Positions 33,896 through 42,917 of a DNA stretch of 64,000 nt are shown one piece after another. The first letter of the stretch is position 1; every line of letters starts with the position of its first letter. A program made the translations under genes and the position numbers. The stretch comes from Allokutzneria oryzae. GTDB taxonomy: Bacteria > Actinomycetota > Actinomycetes > Mycobacteriales > Pseudonocardiaceae. The DNA is taken from the NCBI RefSeq assembly GCF_042429765.1, contig NZ_JBHLZU010000018.1, positions 744,001-808,000 on the forward strand. Reading direction: 5' to 3'. The notes beneath the pieces were generated by a model that was not told where the DNA came from, did not search any database, and saw only the letters and a program-made list of their open reading frames with translations.

Positions 33896-36425
33896 AAACC
33901 TCGACCGAGCCGCTGGAGCCGTGCACCGTGATGGTCTGACCAGTGACGATCTCCTGGGTGGCCCGCGCGACGCCGACCACGGCGGGGATGCCGTACTCGC
34001 GCGCCACCACAGCGCCGTGCGAGTTCGGGCCGCCCATCTCCATCACCAGCCCGCCTGCCGTCAGGAACAGCGGAGTCCAGCCGGGGTCGGTCGACGGGGC
34101 GACCAGGATCTCGCCGGGGTGCAGCTCGGCACCGATCGGATCGAGCACCACCCTGGCGACGCCGGTGACCGTGCCGGGGGAGGCCGCGGTCCCGGTCAGC
34201 GCACCGTCGACGGCCGCGCAGACGGCCTCGGGCTCGGTGCCGTCGGAGAGCAGCAGCCTCGGCACGTGCCGCCTGCGCTGCTCGCGGTCGTAGTCGGCCC
34301 GGCGCCGCGTGGCGGTCTCGTTGAAGTCCTCGCCCCGCAGGGCTTCCCGCATCTCGTGGAAGTCGAGGAAGAACACGTCGTCCTGCTCGCCGACCACGCC
34401 GGACGCCGCCAGCTCCGCGCCGACGAGCTTGAGCTGCTCGCGCGCCCGCGCGAACGCCAGCACCAGGCAGTACTTCGGCAGCTCCCGGACACCGGCGAGC
34501 GCGCGGATCCGGTGCAGCGCCCTGTTCACCAGCCAGCCGCGCCGTCCCGCGCGCCTGGTCAGCCGCGAGATCATCGCCTCGGCCTCGGCGACGCCCTTCT
34601 CGAACTGCTTGTCCGCGGCCCACCCCGGGGCCTCGGCCCTGCGGTAGTTGGCGATCATGCCGCGCACGTGCGTCGGGTCCTCCGACCAGCGCGGGACCCC
34701 GAGGTCGATCTCGGCAACTGCGCGGTGCCCGTACCTCGCCAGGAACCGGTCGACGTCACCGTCCGAGCCGGACGTGGCGATCCGCCACAGTTCGAGGTCC
34801 ATCTCCGTGGTCACGTTGTGCGGCATGCCCTTGAGCACGACGCGAACGTCGTCGGTGCAGTCCGGGTCGCCGATCAGCTTCGGCATCGCGTTGATCAGGC
34901 CGAAGCCGCCGAGCACGACCGGCATGATCCGCACGACCCTCGGCATCGTCACGTCCTCGAAGATGTGTTCGACGAAGTCCAGCCGTTGCACGGGTGTGAG
35001 CCCCGGCCGCGTCCTGGTGAGCCGGTCGATCTCCTCGGCGTAGCCGTACGCTCTCGCACGCATGGCATCCGGTCGAAGCAGCGCGTGTGCGGCCCTGAAC
35101 GGGGCGCCGACGTGCAGCGCGGCCTTGATGAGCCGACGCAGCGCGGGTCCGCGCCTGGTGGTTGTGAGCGAGAAGCGGGGGTCTTCGGTGAGCTGCCGGA
35201 AGACCTCAGCCGACCGGCTCTCCATCATGTCCAGCATCCGAGGGACGAGCGCTCTGCCGACGGGGTTCCGCAGCGCACTGGTGATGTCGATGTAGATGCG
35301 GCCGCCGCTCTCGGTGAACACCGGCGGGCCGTCGACCGGGTCACCGAAGGCGAAGCCGAACGCCTTCGCGCCCGCGCCCATCGCCAGCCGCATGCCCGCC
35401 AGTCCCGCCGGGGTGAACGGGCAGAACAGGCCCTGTGCCACATTGGCGGAGAAGTACGCCCGCACACCGTCCTCAGTGGACACAGGGATCGGGTACAGCG
35501 TCGTGATCGGGCGGGACTGGGTGAGCCAGAACTCGCCCTTGTCGTCCAACGCCCACTCGGTGTCCTGGGGTGTCCCGTAGTGGTCCTGAACCCTCTTTCC
35601 CAGCTTTACCAACAGCTTCAGCTGCTCGTCGGTCAGGCAGGCATCCTTTGTGGACAGTTCGACGTGTTCGGTCCCGCCGCCGGCCTTCGCCCTGATCGCC
35701 ACCAGCTTGTCGCCGAGCCTGCGGTCCAGGACGCGTCCGTCCGCCGCCACGACGAAGTGGTCCGGGTTGACCACGCCGGAGACGACCGCCTCGCCGAGGC
35801 CGGGGCTGGCGTCGACCACGAACTCCGAACGCGTGCCGGTGACCGGGTTCGCCGTGAACATGACGCCCGCGACGTCGACGTCGACCATGCGTTGCACCAC
35901 GACCGCCAGGCGCACGGTGCTCTGGTCGATGTCGTTGGAGTCGCGGTAGCTCACCGCGCGGTCGGTCCACAGCGACGCCCAGCACCGGCGCACCGCGTCC
36001 AGCACCGCATCGGCGCCCACCACGTTGAGACAGGTGTCCTGCTGGCCGGCGAAGCTCGCGTTCGGCAGGTCCTCCGCCGTCGCGGACGAGCGCACAGCGA
36101 CGGGGACGTCGTCGCCGAGTGCGTGGTACGCGGAGACGATCTCCTCGGCCATGTCGGCGGGGATCGGCGCGGAGCGGAGCAGCTCGCGGGCCGCGGCGGG
36201 GTCGCGCTCGGAGACCGGGCCGGTGACGTCGGTGATCCTTCGGTAGGCGTCCGTGGTGACGCAGAACCCCAGCGGCACCGGAATCCCCGCCTTGACCAGC
36301 TCCCCGAGGTTGGCCGCCTTGCCGCCGACCAGCTCGCCCATTCCGCCGTCGAGCACTGCCAGGTCGAGCACCACCCCTTCGGCGCCGCTAGCCCGGTGCT
36401 TCCCCTGCTGCTGCCCTGTGCTCAT
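33891..36425 (-). CDS. PEP-utilising phosphotransferase, rifampin phosphotransferase/PEP synthase-like
   Basis: An 844-residue three-domain enzyme. The N-terminal ATP-grasp domain has GGKAANLGELVKAGIPVPLG (~34-53), VRSSATAEDLPNASFAGQQD (~112) and a C-terminal QSRPITTLYP. The middle domain starts YFSANVAQGLFCPFTPAGLA and includes ELPKYCLVLAFARAREQLKL, as in Rph enzymes. The swivelling phosphohistidine domain ends with GGPNSHGAVVAREYGIPAVV (~795); the His in N-S-H is the phosphate carrier. Length and middle domain favour Rph (rifamycin inactivation) over gluconeogenic PpsA. It is coupled to an upstream MarR gene. Confidence 0.8.
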   Translation of the reverse strand: MSTGQQQGKHRASGAEGVVLDLAVLDGGMGELVGGKAANLGELVKAGIPVPLGFCVTTDAYRRITDVTGPVSERDPAAARELLRSAPIPADMAEEIVSAYHALGDDVPVAVRSSATAEDLPNASFAGQQDTCLNVVGADAVLDAVRRCWASLWTDRAVSYRDSNDIDQSTVRLAVVVQRMVDVDVAGVMFTANPVTGTRSEFVVDASPGLGEAVVSGVVNPDHFVVAADGRVLDRRLGDKLVAIRAKAGGGTEHVELSTKDACLTDEQLKLLVKLGKRVQDHYGTPQDTEWALDDKGEFWLTQSRPITTLYPIPVSTEDGVRAYFSANVAQGLFCPFTPAGLAGMRLAMGAGAKAFGFAFGDPVDGPPVFTESGGRIYIDITSALRNPVGRALVPRMLDMMESRSAEVFRQLTEDPRFSLTTTRRGPALRRLIKAALHVGAPFRAAHALLRPDAMRARAYGYAEEIDRLTRTRPGLTPVQRLDFVEHIFEDVTMPRVVRIMPVVLGGFGLINAMPKLIGDPDCTDDVRVVLKGMPHNVTTEMDLELWRIATSGSDGDVDRFLARYGHRAVAEIDLGVPRWSEDPTHVRGMIANYRRAEAPGWAADKQFEKGVAEAEAMISRLTRRAGRRGWLVNRALHRIRALAGVRELPKYCLVLAFARAREQLKLVGAELAASGVVGEQDDVFFLDFHEMREALRGEDFNETATRRRADYDREQRRRHVPRLLLSDGTEPEAVCAAVDGALTGTAASPGTVTGVARVVLDPIGAELHPGEILVAPSTDPGWTPLFLTAGGLVMEMGGPNSHGAVVAREYGIPAVVGVARATQEIVTGQTITVHGSSGSVEVS

Positions 36426-36876
36426 CGCGATGTCTCCTCGCGGCTTCAGCCAGCAGCGTCGTCGACCGCGCGACGATCCGCTGGTCCTCCTCTGACAGGT
36501 ACGCCATCAGCCCCAGCTGCGCCTCGGCCCTGGTGCGTTCGAAGCCACGCAGGAACTCCCGCCCCTCGTCGGTGAGGTGCACTCGCTTGGCCCGCCGGTC
36601 CTCGGTGTCCTCGCGCCTGCCGACGAGTCCCCTCACGACCAGTTGCTCGACCATCCGGCTGGTCGCCGAGACCGAGCGGCCGATGTGGTCGGCGAGGTCC
36701 TTGACGGTGGGTGCGCGGCCGGCGTCGAGCACGTAGAGCGTCGCGACGTGGACGAGCTGGAGGTCGCCTGCCCTGCGGACCACCGACACGAGGAAGTCCG
36801 ACAGGAGCTCTCTGCGCACCGCGCCGATCTCCTCGGCGACGCGGTTGCTGTCGTGGGCGCTGATGGCGTCCTCCAA
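36388..36876 (-). CDS. MarR family transcriptional regulator
   Basis: A regulator of about 162 residues with a MarR winged helix: VKDLADHIGRSVSATSRMVE, QLVVRGLVGRREDTEDRRAK and RVHLTDEGREFL. No ATG is well placed. TTG at 36876 follows the operator region and keeps the full N-terminal helix; GTG at 36819 with GAGGAG 7 bp upstream is the alternative. The 3' end overlaps the phosphotransferase gene by 38 bp, so regulator and enzyme are one unit, as in drug-inducible resistance operons. Confidence 0.78.
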   Translation of the reverse strand: MEDAISAHDSNRVAEEIGAVRRELLSDFLVSVVRRAGDLQLVHVATLYVLDAGRAPTVKDLADHIGRSVSATSRMVEQLVVRGLVGRREDTEDRRAKRVHLTDEGREFLRGFERTRAEAQLGLMAYLSEEDQRIVARSTTLLAEAARRHRDEHRAAAGEAPG

Positions 36877-36888
36877 TGTTTGCGTCTT

Positions 36889-36910
36889 TGCAACTAGTGC
36901 ATGGGTGCAC
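36889..36910 (-). promoter_or_regulatory. MarR-type operator region
   Basis: TGCA-ACTAG-TGCA (36889-36901) and GTGCA-TGGG-TGCAC (36897-36910) overlap just upstream of the MarR coding start. MarR dimers typically bind dyads of this size, so autorepression of the marR-phosphotransferase operon is inferred. Confidence 0.5.
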
Positions 36911-37039
36911 GTTAGCGCTGCCCGGGGTGGAAAATCAACGCCTGGTGAATAACGGACGGCGGAAGCGTTTCTGGCTAGGCTGGGATGATCGGGGGACGCC
37001 AATGTCAGCGGACGTTCACCGAGTGGGAGTAGCGACACC

Positions 37040-37681
37040 ATGCAGGACGTGCTATTCGACCTGATCAACGGCATGGCTCACAGCAGCCCCACCCTGGACG
37101 CGGTGATGCTCTTCGCCGCCGGGCCACTGATCTACCTGCTGTTCGCGGCGGCCGGGATCGTGTCCCTGCTGGCCATGCGGCACCAGGATCGGACGACCAA
37201 CATCTGGATGGTCGGTCAGGTCGGCGCCGCCCTGCTGCTCGGCTTCCTGGTGAACCGGGTCCTGCGGATGATGGCCTTCCACGAACGCCCGTTCCAGACC
37301 CGCGAGGTCAACCTGCTCGTCGAGCACGATCCCGGGGTCTCCTTCCCCAGCAACCACGCGACGGCCGCGATCACCGTGGCGCTGGTGGTCGGGATCTTCG
37401 TCTCCGCGCTGTGGGGCTGGCTGCTCGCGCTGCCCGCCGTGCTCGTCGCGGTCTCCCGGGTGTTCGTCGGCGTGCACTGGCCCTCCGACATCATCATGGG
37501 CGGGGTCGTCGGCGTGGTCGCGACGTTCCTCGTGTGGTGGGGGGCGAAGCTGGTGCGGCGCAAGTACTTCCAGGCTGAAGCCGAGGAGGCCGACCTGCAG
37601 CCGGGTGCGGACGCCACCGTCGTCCTGCCCCGTGTCCCCGCGGAGGACGAGACCGTTGTCCTGCCCAGGGTTCGTCGCTGA
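37040..37681 (+). CDS. PAP2 family membrane phosphatase (BcrC/undecaprenyl-diphosphatase-like)
   Basis: A 213-residue protein with about five hydrophobic helices. The acid-phosphatase triad motifs are R-M-M-AFHERPF (~72-82), PSNHATAAI (~100) and SRVFVGVHWPSDI (~138-150). The cytosolic tail repeats TVVLPRVPAEDETVVLPRV, an unusual duplicated peptide. It probably dephosphorylates undecaprenyl diphosphate or phosphatidic acid. The next gene starts 2 bp after the stop. Confidence 0.88.
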   Translation: MQDVLFDLINGMAHSSPTLDAVMLFAAGPLIYLLFAAAGIVSLLAMRHQDRTTNIWMVGQVGAALLLGFLVNRVLRMMAFHERPFQTREVNLLVEHDPGVSFPSNHATAAITVALVVGIFVSALWGWLLALPAVLVAVSRVFVGVHWPSDIIMGGVVGVVATFLVWWGAKLVRRKYFQAEAEEADLQPGADATVVLPRVPAEDETVVLPRVRR

Positions 37682-37683
37682 CC

Positions 37684-38481
37684 GTGGGCTGGATCCCGGA
37701 GGAGATCGACCTGACGCGGCCGAGCGCCGCTCGGATGTACGACCACTTCCTGGGGGGCTCGCACAACTTCGCGGTGGACCGCGAGGCGGCCGCGGCGGCC
37801 GAGCGGGCGTTCCCCGGAGTGCGGTTGGCCGTGCGGGCGAACAGGTCCTTCCTCCGCCGCGCGGTCAAGTACTTGGTGGGCAAGGGAATCCGGCAGTTCC
37901 TCGATCTCGGGTCCGGGATTCCCACCATCGGCAACGTCCATGAGATCGCGCAGGGGGAGTGCCCGGACGCGCGGGTGGTCTACGTCGACATCGACCCGAT
38001 CGCCGTCGGCCACGGCAAGCGCATCCTCGCGGACAACCCCAACGCGGCCGCGGTGCTCGGCGACATGCGCGATCCGGCACGGCTGCTCGACGAGCCGGAC
38101 GTGCGCGACCTGCTGGACTTCGGCCGGCCGGTCGCCGTGCTGATGGTCGCGGTGCTGCACTTCGTCCCCGACTCGCAAGACCCGTGGTCCATGGTCGCCG
38201 GGTACGTCGACCGGCTCGCGCCCGGCGGCTACCTGGTGGTCTCGCACGGCACCAACGAACACTTCTCCGAGGAGGAGACGTCGAGCTTCGAGACCGTGCG
38301 CGAGGTCTACCAGCGCACGACGAGCCCGATCGTCGTGCGCACCTCGGCCGAGGTCGCCGCGTTCTTCGCCGGTCTGGACCTCGTCGATCCCGGCGTCGTG
38401 CGGCTCTCGGACTGGCGACCGGACTCCGAGGAGCGGTGGAAGTCCTGGTGCTGCGGGGTCGGCAGGAAACCGCTCAGCTGA
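37684..38481 (+). CDS. SAM-dependent methyltransferase, SAV2177/DUF574 family
   Basis: A 265-residue member of the actinobacterial S-adenosyl methyltransferase family (PF04672). The N-terminal signature PSAARMYDHFLGGSHNFAVD (~12-31) is diagnostic. The SAM site is FLDLGSGIPTIGNVHEIAQG (~78-97), with VVYVDIDPIAVGHG (~100) after it. GTG start 2 bp after the PAP2 stop. The acceptor is unknown. It ends 8 bp into the convergent GNAT gene. Confidence 0.92.
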   Translation: MGWIPEEIDLTRPSAARMYDHFLGGSHNFAVDREAAAAAERAFPGVRLAVRANRSFLRRAVKYLVGKGIRQFLDLGSGIPTIGNVHEIAQGECPDARVVYVDIDPIAVGHGKRILADNPNAAAVLGDMRDPARLLDEPDVRDLLDFGRPVAVLMVAVLHFVPDSQDPWSMVAGYVDRLAPGGYLVVSHGTNEHFSEEETSSFETVREVYQRTTSPIVVRTSAEVAAFFAGLDLVDPGVVRLSDWRPDSEERWKSWCCGVGRKPLS

Positions 38482-39007
38482 TCGACCGGGCCAGGAACAG
38501 CGCGACCTCGCCCGCGTCCGGTGTGCCTTCGTAGAGCCGCGTGTCCAGGCCGCACAGCTCGAAACCCATCCGCCGGTACGCGCGCACCCCGGGAACGTTG
38601 ACGTTGCTGGTCTCCAGCCACACGTGCGTCGCGCCGCGCGAGCGCCCGTACTCCGTCGCCCGTTCCACCAGCGCGTGCCCGGCGCCCGCGCCGCGGCAGG
38701 CGGCGTCGACGAAGATCTCCGAGATCACCAGCCTGCGGTTCCAGGCGTCGTAGCGCGGCGAGAGGAACCCCCGGACCCGGCCGTCCACCTCGGCGACGAG
38801 CACGTGGTCGCCGTCGCGCTCCGGGTCGTCGAGCGGGTCGATCTCGTACTCCTTGGTCAGCTCCTCGGCGAGCGGCACGGTGGTCAGCGCGAACGTGTCC
38901 CCGGTGAGCTCGACCCGCAGGACCTCGCGGGTGCCGAACCTCCGGTCCACCGCGAGGATCTCCGCGCTGTCCTCCGGGAGCTGGGCCGTTCGGATGACCA
39001 CGTTCAC
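38474..39007 (-). CDS. GNAT acetyltransferase, streptothricin-acetyltransferase-like
   Basis: A 177-residue GNAT. Motif A is VISEIFVDAACRGAGAGHAL (~103-122) and motif B is HVWLETSNVNVPGVRAYRRM (~135), followed by GFELCGLDTRLYEG. The layout resembles the SatA group that acetylates streptothricin, but no resistance context is present. GTG at 39007 has AGGAGGAAC upstream. The substrate remains open. Confidence 0.82.
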   Translation of the reverse strand: MNVVIRTAQLPEDSAEILAVDRRFGTREVLRVELTGDTFALTTVPLAEELTKEYEIDPLDDPERDGDHVLVAEVDGRVRGFLSPRYDAWNRRLVISEIFVDAACRGAGAGHALVERATEYGRSRGATHVWLETSNVNVPGVRAYRRMGFELCGLDTRLYEGTPDAGEVALFLARSIS

Positions 39008-39176
39008 TGTTCCTCCTGTTGAACTCGGCCCGACTCCGCTGGTCACCGCCGCGCAGCACATTCTGCTCGGAGATGCCTGTTCGATCTCCTCCTTTTCCCA
39101 GTAACAGTTCGGTGGCTTGCCTGTTCTCCTTTGTGTGGAAGTTCGAGGCTTTCGTTGAAGAGGGGAGTGAAATGAG

Positions 39177-39470
39177 GTGCGCGTGGTCGGTGCCGTCCTT
39201 GTCGGTTCGGCCGCCCAAGCGGGCCGGGTGACCTCAAACTGGGCATGGTGGAGGAGCAGGCCGCCTCGCCGACCGGGCCGTCGCCGTCATCAATGCCTAT
39301 CCGGGAGTTCGCACTCCACGCGGAACCGGAATCGACTTCAATCGAAAGTACTGCTCATCGCTTGTCCGGAATGGTCCAACGGCACCAACGGTCGATGGGC
39401 CCCGGTTCCCGGTAATCCGAACGCGAGCTATGCGATCGACGTCCAGCACGACCAGGAGTGCGCGGAGTAG
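39177..39470 (+). pseudogene. possible frameshifted small secreted-protein gene
   Basis: Within the 39008-39561 gap, a GTG at 39177 with GAGGGGAG upstream opens like a signal peptide (VRVVGAVLVGSAAQA). The protein-like middle (VAVINAYPGVRTPRGTGIDF, then NRKYCSS) is in another frame, and the end (PEWSNGTNGRWAPVPGNPNA to a stop at 39470) is back in the first. Two compensating frameshifts would join them into a ~95-residue cysteine-containing exported protein. It may be decay or a sequencing error. Nothing else in the gap can be supported. Confidence 0.3.
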
Positions 39471-39561
39471 TACTGCTGACGGAGCCGTTCCGCCAAACGG
39501 TTGGGCGGCTCCGCGCGCATGTGATGGACTTCCCGGCGTAGCCGTTCAGGGAGGAACCCGC

Positions 39562-40923
39562 ATGCCCGAGTTGTTGGCCGGTACCCAGCGCGCGCTGCTG
39601 CGCCGGCTCGCCGTCGACCAGAGCGAGAACCGCGTCCCGTCGATCGTCGCCGCCGTGGTGCGCGACGGGGAGCCGGTGTGGATCGGCGGCAGGGGCCGGG
39701 TGGACGGCGCCGAGCCGACCGCGGACACCCAGTACCGGATCGGTTCGATCACCAAGACCTTCGTCGCGACCCTGATCATGCGCCTGCGCGACGAGGGCAA
39801 GCTCGACCTCAACGACCCGCTCGACCGCTTCGTCCCGGGCACCCCCGCGGGCGCGAGCACCGTCGCGCAGCTGCTCTCGCACACCTCCGGGCTGACCGCC
39901 GAGTCGCCTGGCGAGTGGTGGGAGCGCACTCCGGGCGTCTCCGCCGACGAGCTGATCTCCTTGCTGGGCAAGGAGTCCATGCCGCACCGCGCAGGTCGCC
40001 GGTTCCACTACTCCAACCTCGGATTCGGCCTGCTCGGCGAGATCATCGCGCGGGCGCGCGGGATGAGCTGGATGGAAGCGGTCAGCGCCGAGATCCTCCA
40101 GCCGCTCGGCATGGGCCGCACCACCTTCCTGGCCGAGGCCCCGCACGCGCAGGGCTACGCGGTGCACCCGTGGGCCGACGTGCTGCTGCCGGAGCCCTCG
40201 CACGACGGTGGCGCCATGGCCCCGGCCGGCCAGCTGTGGTCGACCGCGACGGACCTCGCGCGTTGGGCGGCGTTCCTGGGGGGCGACACCGGCGACGTGC
40301 TGCACCCGGACACCGTCGCGGAGATGCGCGAGCCCGCGATCGTCGACGACGCCGACGAATGGCGCGGCGGCCACGGGCTCGGCCTGCAGCTGATGCGGCA
40401 CAAGGGAAGGCGCGTCGCCGGGCACACCGGCTCGATGCCCGGCTTCCTCGCCACGGTGTGGGTGGACCCGAAGGACAGCACCGGCGTGCTGTTCCTGGCC
40501 AACACCACCTCCGGCGGTGGCTACATGCTGCTGACCGACTTCTTCGACCTGATGGCCGAGCACGAGCCGCGCATCCCGGCCACCTGGACCCCGCAGTCCG
40601 ATGTGGACAGTGAGCTGCTCGCGCTGACCGGCCAGTGGTACTGGGGGCCGATGGGCTACGCGCTGCGGCTGCGCCCGGAGGGCATGATCGACCTGACCCC
40701 GCTCAACGGCAGGGGCCGGGCATCGCGCTTCCGCCGCGACGGCAACGGCGCGTGGATCGGGCTCGACGGCTACTACGCGGGCGAGGAGCTGCGCGTGGTG
40801 CGCAGGGCCGACGGCTCGGTCAGCCACCTCGACCTCAACACGTTCGTCTTCACCAGGACCCCGTACGACCCGGATGCGGCCGTGCCCGGCGGTGTCGACC
40901 CCCAGGGGTGGCGCGGGCAGTGA
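39562..40923 (+). CDS. serine hydrolase, beta-lactamase class C/penicillin-binding-like
   Basis: A 453-residue serine hydrolase. The catalytic SxxK is in YRIGSITKTFVATLIMRLRD (~66; S-I-T-K), the YxN is HYSNLGFGLLGEII (~151) and the third motif is AGHTGSMPGF (~290; HTG). A C-terminal ~100-residue beta domain follows. No signal peptide is visible, so it is likely a cytosolic esterase or D-aminopeptidase-type enzyme rather than a secreted beta-lactamase. GGGAGG precedes the ATG. Confidence 0.88.
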   Translation: MPELLAGTQRALLRRLAVDQSENRVPSIVAAVVRDGEPVWIGGRGRVDGAEPTADTQYRIGSITKTFVATLIMRLRDEGKLDLNDPLDRFVPGTPAGASTVAQLLSHTSGLTAESPGEWWERTPGVSADELISLLGKESMPHRAGRRFHYSNLGFGLLGEIIARARGMSWMEAVSAEILQPLGMGRTTFLAEAPHAQGYAVHPWADVLLPEPSHDGGAMAPAGQLWSTATDLARWAAFLGGDTGDVLHPDTVAEMREPAIVDDADEWRGGHGLGLQLMRHKGRRVAGHTGSMPGFLATVWVDPKDSTGVLFLANTTSGGGYMLLTDFFDLMAEHEPRIPATWTPQSDVDSELLALTGQWYWGPMGYALRLRPEGMIDLTPLNGRGRASRFRRDGNGAWIGLDGYYAGEELRVVRRADGSVSHLDLNTFVFTRTPYDPDAAVPGGVDPQGWRGQ

Positions 40924-41429
40924 TCGGAGAGGGACTTCGCCTGCGCCACCCCCGGCCCGAGGACCAGCTGCGGGTGCTCGCGGTCCTGGACGAGTGGTGG
41001 GGCGGCCTCGGTGGCGAGGCGGGGTCGCAGCAACGCGCGTTGTTGTTGCCCCGCCTGTACTTCCAGCACTTCACCACCACCAGCTGGCTCGTCGAGGACG
41101 CCGACGATCGGCTGGTCGGTTTCCTGATCGGGTTCCTGTCGCAGACCGACACCGACGCCGCGTACATCCACTTCGTCGGTGTCGATCCGGGACTGCGGCG
41201 CTCCGGCCTCGCGCGCAGCCTCTACCAATGCTTCTTCGACCTCGCTCGGGAGCACGGGCGCAAGCGGGTGCACTGCATCACCAGTCCGTCCAACACGACG
41301 TCGCTGGCCTTCCACACCGCGCTGGGCTTCCTGGTGGAGCAGGGCGAGAAGGTGGTCGACGGGGTGTGGGTGCAGCCGGACTACGACGGCCCCGGTCTTG
41401 ACCGGATCTCCTTCGTCCGCACGCTATGA
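40920..41429 (+). CDS. GNAT family N-acetyltransferase
   Basis: A 169-residue acetyltransferase. Motif A is YIHFVGVDPGLRRSGLARSL (~80-99) and motif B is CITSPSNTTSLAFHTALGFL (~120). The GTG start lies in a GTGA overlap with the serine hydrolase stop, so both are translated together. The hydrolase-acetyltransferase pairing may mean a shared small-molecule substrate, but nothing identifies it. Confidence 0.87.
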   Translation: MIGEGLRLRHPRPEDQLRVLAVLDEWWGGLGGEAGSQQRALLLPRLYFQHFTTTSWLVEDADDRLVGFLIGFLSQTDTDAAYIHFVGVDPGLRRSGLARSLYQCFFDLAREHGRKRVHCITSPSNTTSLAFHTALGFLVEQGEKVVDGVWVQPDYDGPGLDRISFVRTL

Positions 41430-42179
41430 CCGCAGGTGCTCGGCCCAGGTGACGGTGCCGGTGGGCTGGGCGGTGGTGGTCAGGTGACCACCGCGGAACG
41501 CCCGGCCCGCCTTGCCCGGTACCCGGATCCGCAGCACCGGCCGCCGGACTCCGCGCGCCGTCATCCACGCGCGCAGCGCCTGCTCGAAGTCGAGCACCTC
41601 GGGCCCGCCGAACTCCTCGACCGCCAGGCTCGGACCGCGTTCCAGCATGGCCAGGACGTGTGCGGCGACGTCCCGCGTCGCGACGGGCTGCGCGGTGATA
41701 CGGGGGTCGGCGACGGCGAACGGCAGCCTGGTCAGCGCCCGGAAAGCCGTCTCCAGCAGGTCGTGGAACTGCGCAGCCCGCAGCACGGACCAGCCCACCT
41801 CGGCGTTGGCCACGACCTGTTCCGCGGCGAGCTTCACCCGGTAGTAGCCGAACGGGATGCGGTCGACACCGATGATCGAGACGTAGAGCAGGTGCCGGAC
41901 CCCGGCGGTGTGCGCGGCCTCCGCGAGCCGCCGAGTGCCGTCCACATCGACCTTCGCGGTGTACTTCCCCTTGTACGGAGCCGAAGCCAGGTGCACGACC
42001 GCGTCGACCCCGGTGACCGCCTCCGCCACGCCGTCCCCGGTGGCCAGGTCGGCGCGAACCCACTCGTCGCCCTCGTGCTCCCGCCTGCTCGTCACCCGCA
42101 CCTCGTGACCCGCGCGGGTCAGCGTCGGGACCAGTGCCCTGCCCAGCGTGCCCGTCCCACCTGTCACCAGAACCCGCAT
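41424..42179 (-). CDS. NmrA-like NAD(P)-binding protein
   Basis: A 251-residue atypical SDR. The N-terminal dinucleotide motif is MRVLVTGGTGTLGRALVPTL (GGTGTLG). VVHLASAPYKGK and YVSIIGVDRIPFGYYRVKLA follow (~100-120), with a Y-x-x-x-K that may be catalytic. Typical of NmrA/HSCARG-type NADP sensors or reductases. AGGAGCGATC lies upstream of the ATG. The end overlaps the convergent GNAT gene by 6 bp. Confidence 0.85.
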   Translation of the reverse strand: MRVLVTGGTGTLGRALVPTLTRAGHEVRVTSRREHEGDEWVRADLATGDGVAEAVTGVDAVVHLASAPYKGKYTAKVDVDGTRRLAEAAHTAGVRHLLYVSIIGVDRIPFGYYRVKLAAEQVVANAEVGWSVLRAAQFHDLLETAFRALTRLPFAVADPRITAQPVATRDVAAHVLAMLERGPSLAVEEFGGPEVLDFEQALRAWMTARGVRRPVLRIRVPGKAGRAFRGGHLTTTAQPTGTVTWAEHLRS

Positions 42180-42470
42180 CGATCGCTCCTTCCTGAGCTG
42201 TTGCGTCAGGAGGACGAGATCCGGGTTCGCGATGTGACAGCTGCATCCACGCGGCGTGGCTTCTGACAGCGGAAATGTTCGGGTGAGCGGTGCGGAGCGA
42301 CGGACCGGCACCGTTGCCGGGAGGACCGCGCCAATCTCCCCCAGAGCGGCTCGGTCCCCCCGACAAGGGGTTGGGCGAACGTTCCCCCAGTGAACCCGAC
42401 CCCCTCGGTCCGGATCCCTGCGATCACCCAGGTCATTTCCAATGCGAGTGCATCGTATCCACTGGCGGGC

Positions 42471-42502
42471 AAGTTTGGCAATGCGCCCGCATTGCCAAAC
42501 TT
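42471..42502. repeat. perfect 14-bp inverted repeat
   Basis: AAGTTTGGCAATGC and GCATTGCCAAACTT are exact reverse complements around GCCC, in the 42180-42536 gap 34 bp before the NYN-like gene. No T-run follows, so it is not a typical terminator. It could be an operator, a transcript hairpin or the remnant of a dispersed palindrome. Otherwise this gap shows no gene. Confidence 0.6.
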
Positions 42503-42536
42503 ACGGCCCTCGCGGAGTGCCTGGCAGGCTGGTGCC

Positions 42537-42917
42537 GTGGACAGGAACCCGCTACCGCTGCTGGTGGTCGACGCGGCCAACGTTGTCGGCTCGGTGCCGG
42601 ACGGCTGGTGGCGCGACCGCCGTGGCGCGAACGAGCGTCTCCGTGACGCGCTGATCCCGTTGCACACCAATGGTTTGCCGTCCCTCGGCGCTCCGCTCGA
42701 AGTGGTGCTCGTCGTCGAGGGCGCTGCCAGGGGAGTGACCGAGGTCGAAGGCGTCCGGGTGCTGGCCGCCCCCGGCTCCGGCGACGACGCGATCGTGGAC
42801 CTGGTCCGGGCGGAGGCGCCCGGCCGCCGCTGCGCGGTGGTGACCGCCGACCGCGCCCTCCGCGCCAGGGTGACCGCACTCGGAGCCGAGGTGCTCGGCC
42901 CGCGCTCGGTCCGCTGA
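42537..42917 (+). CDS. PIN/NYN-like RNase domain protein
   Basis: A 126-residue protein with the NYN/PIN pattern: PLLVVDAANVVGSVPDGWWR at the N-terminus (first acidic residue), APGSGDDAIVDLVRAEAPGR in the middle (second acidic pair) and CAVVTADRALRARVTALGAE near the end (third acidic residue). These acids bind metal in single-strand RNases. GTG start; no neighbour suggests a toxin-antitoxin pair. RNase activity is inferred from the motif only. Confidence 0.75.
   Translation: MDRNPLPLLVVDAANVVGSVPDGWWRDRRGANERLRDALIPLHTNGLPSLGAPLEVVLVVEGAARGVTEVEGVRVLAAPGSGDDAIVDLVRAEAPGRRCAVVTADRALRARVTALGAEVLGPRSVR

Noticed and set aside
33921..36575. 884-codon plus-strand open frame
   Set aside because: It is the complement of the Rph-like gene and has no recognisable domain.
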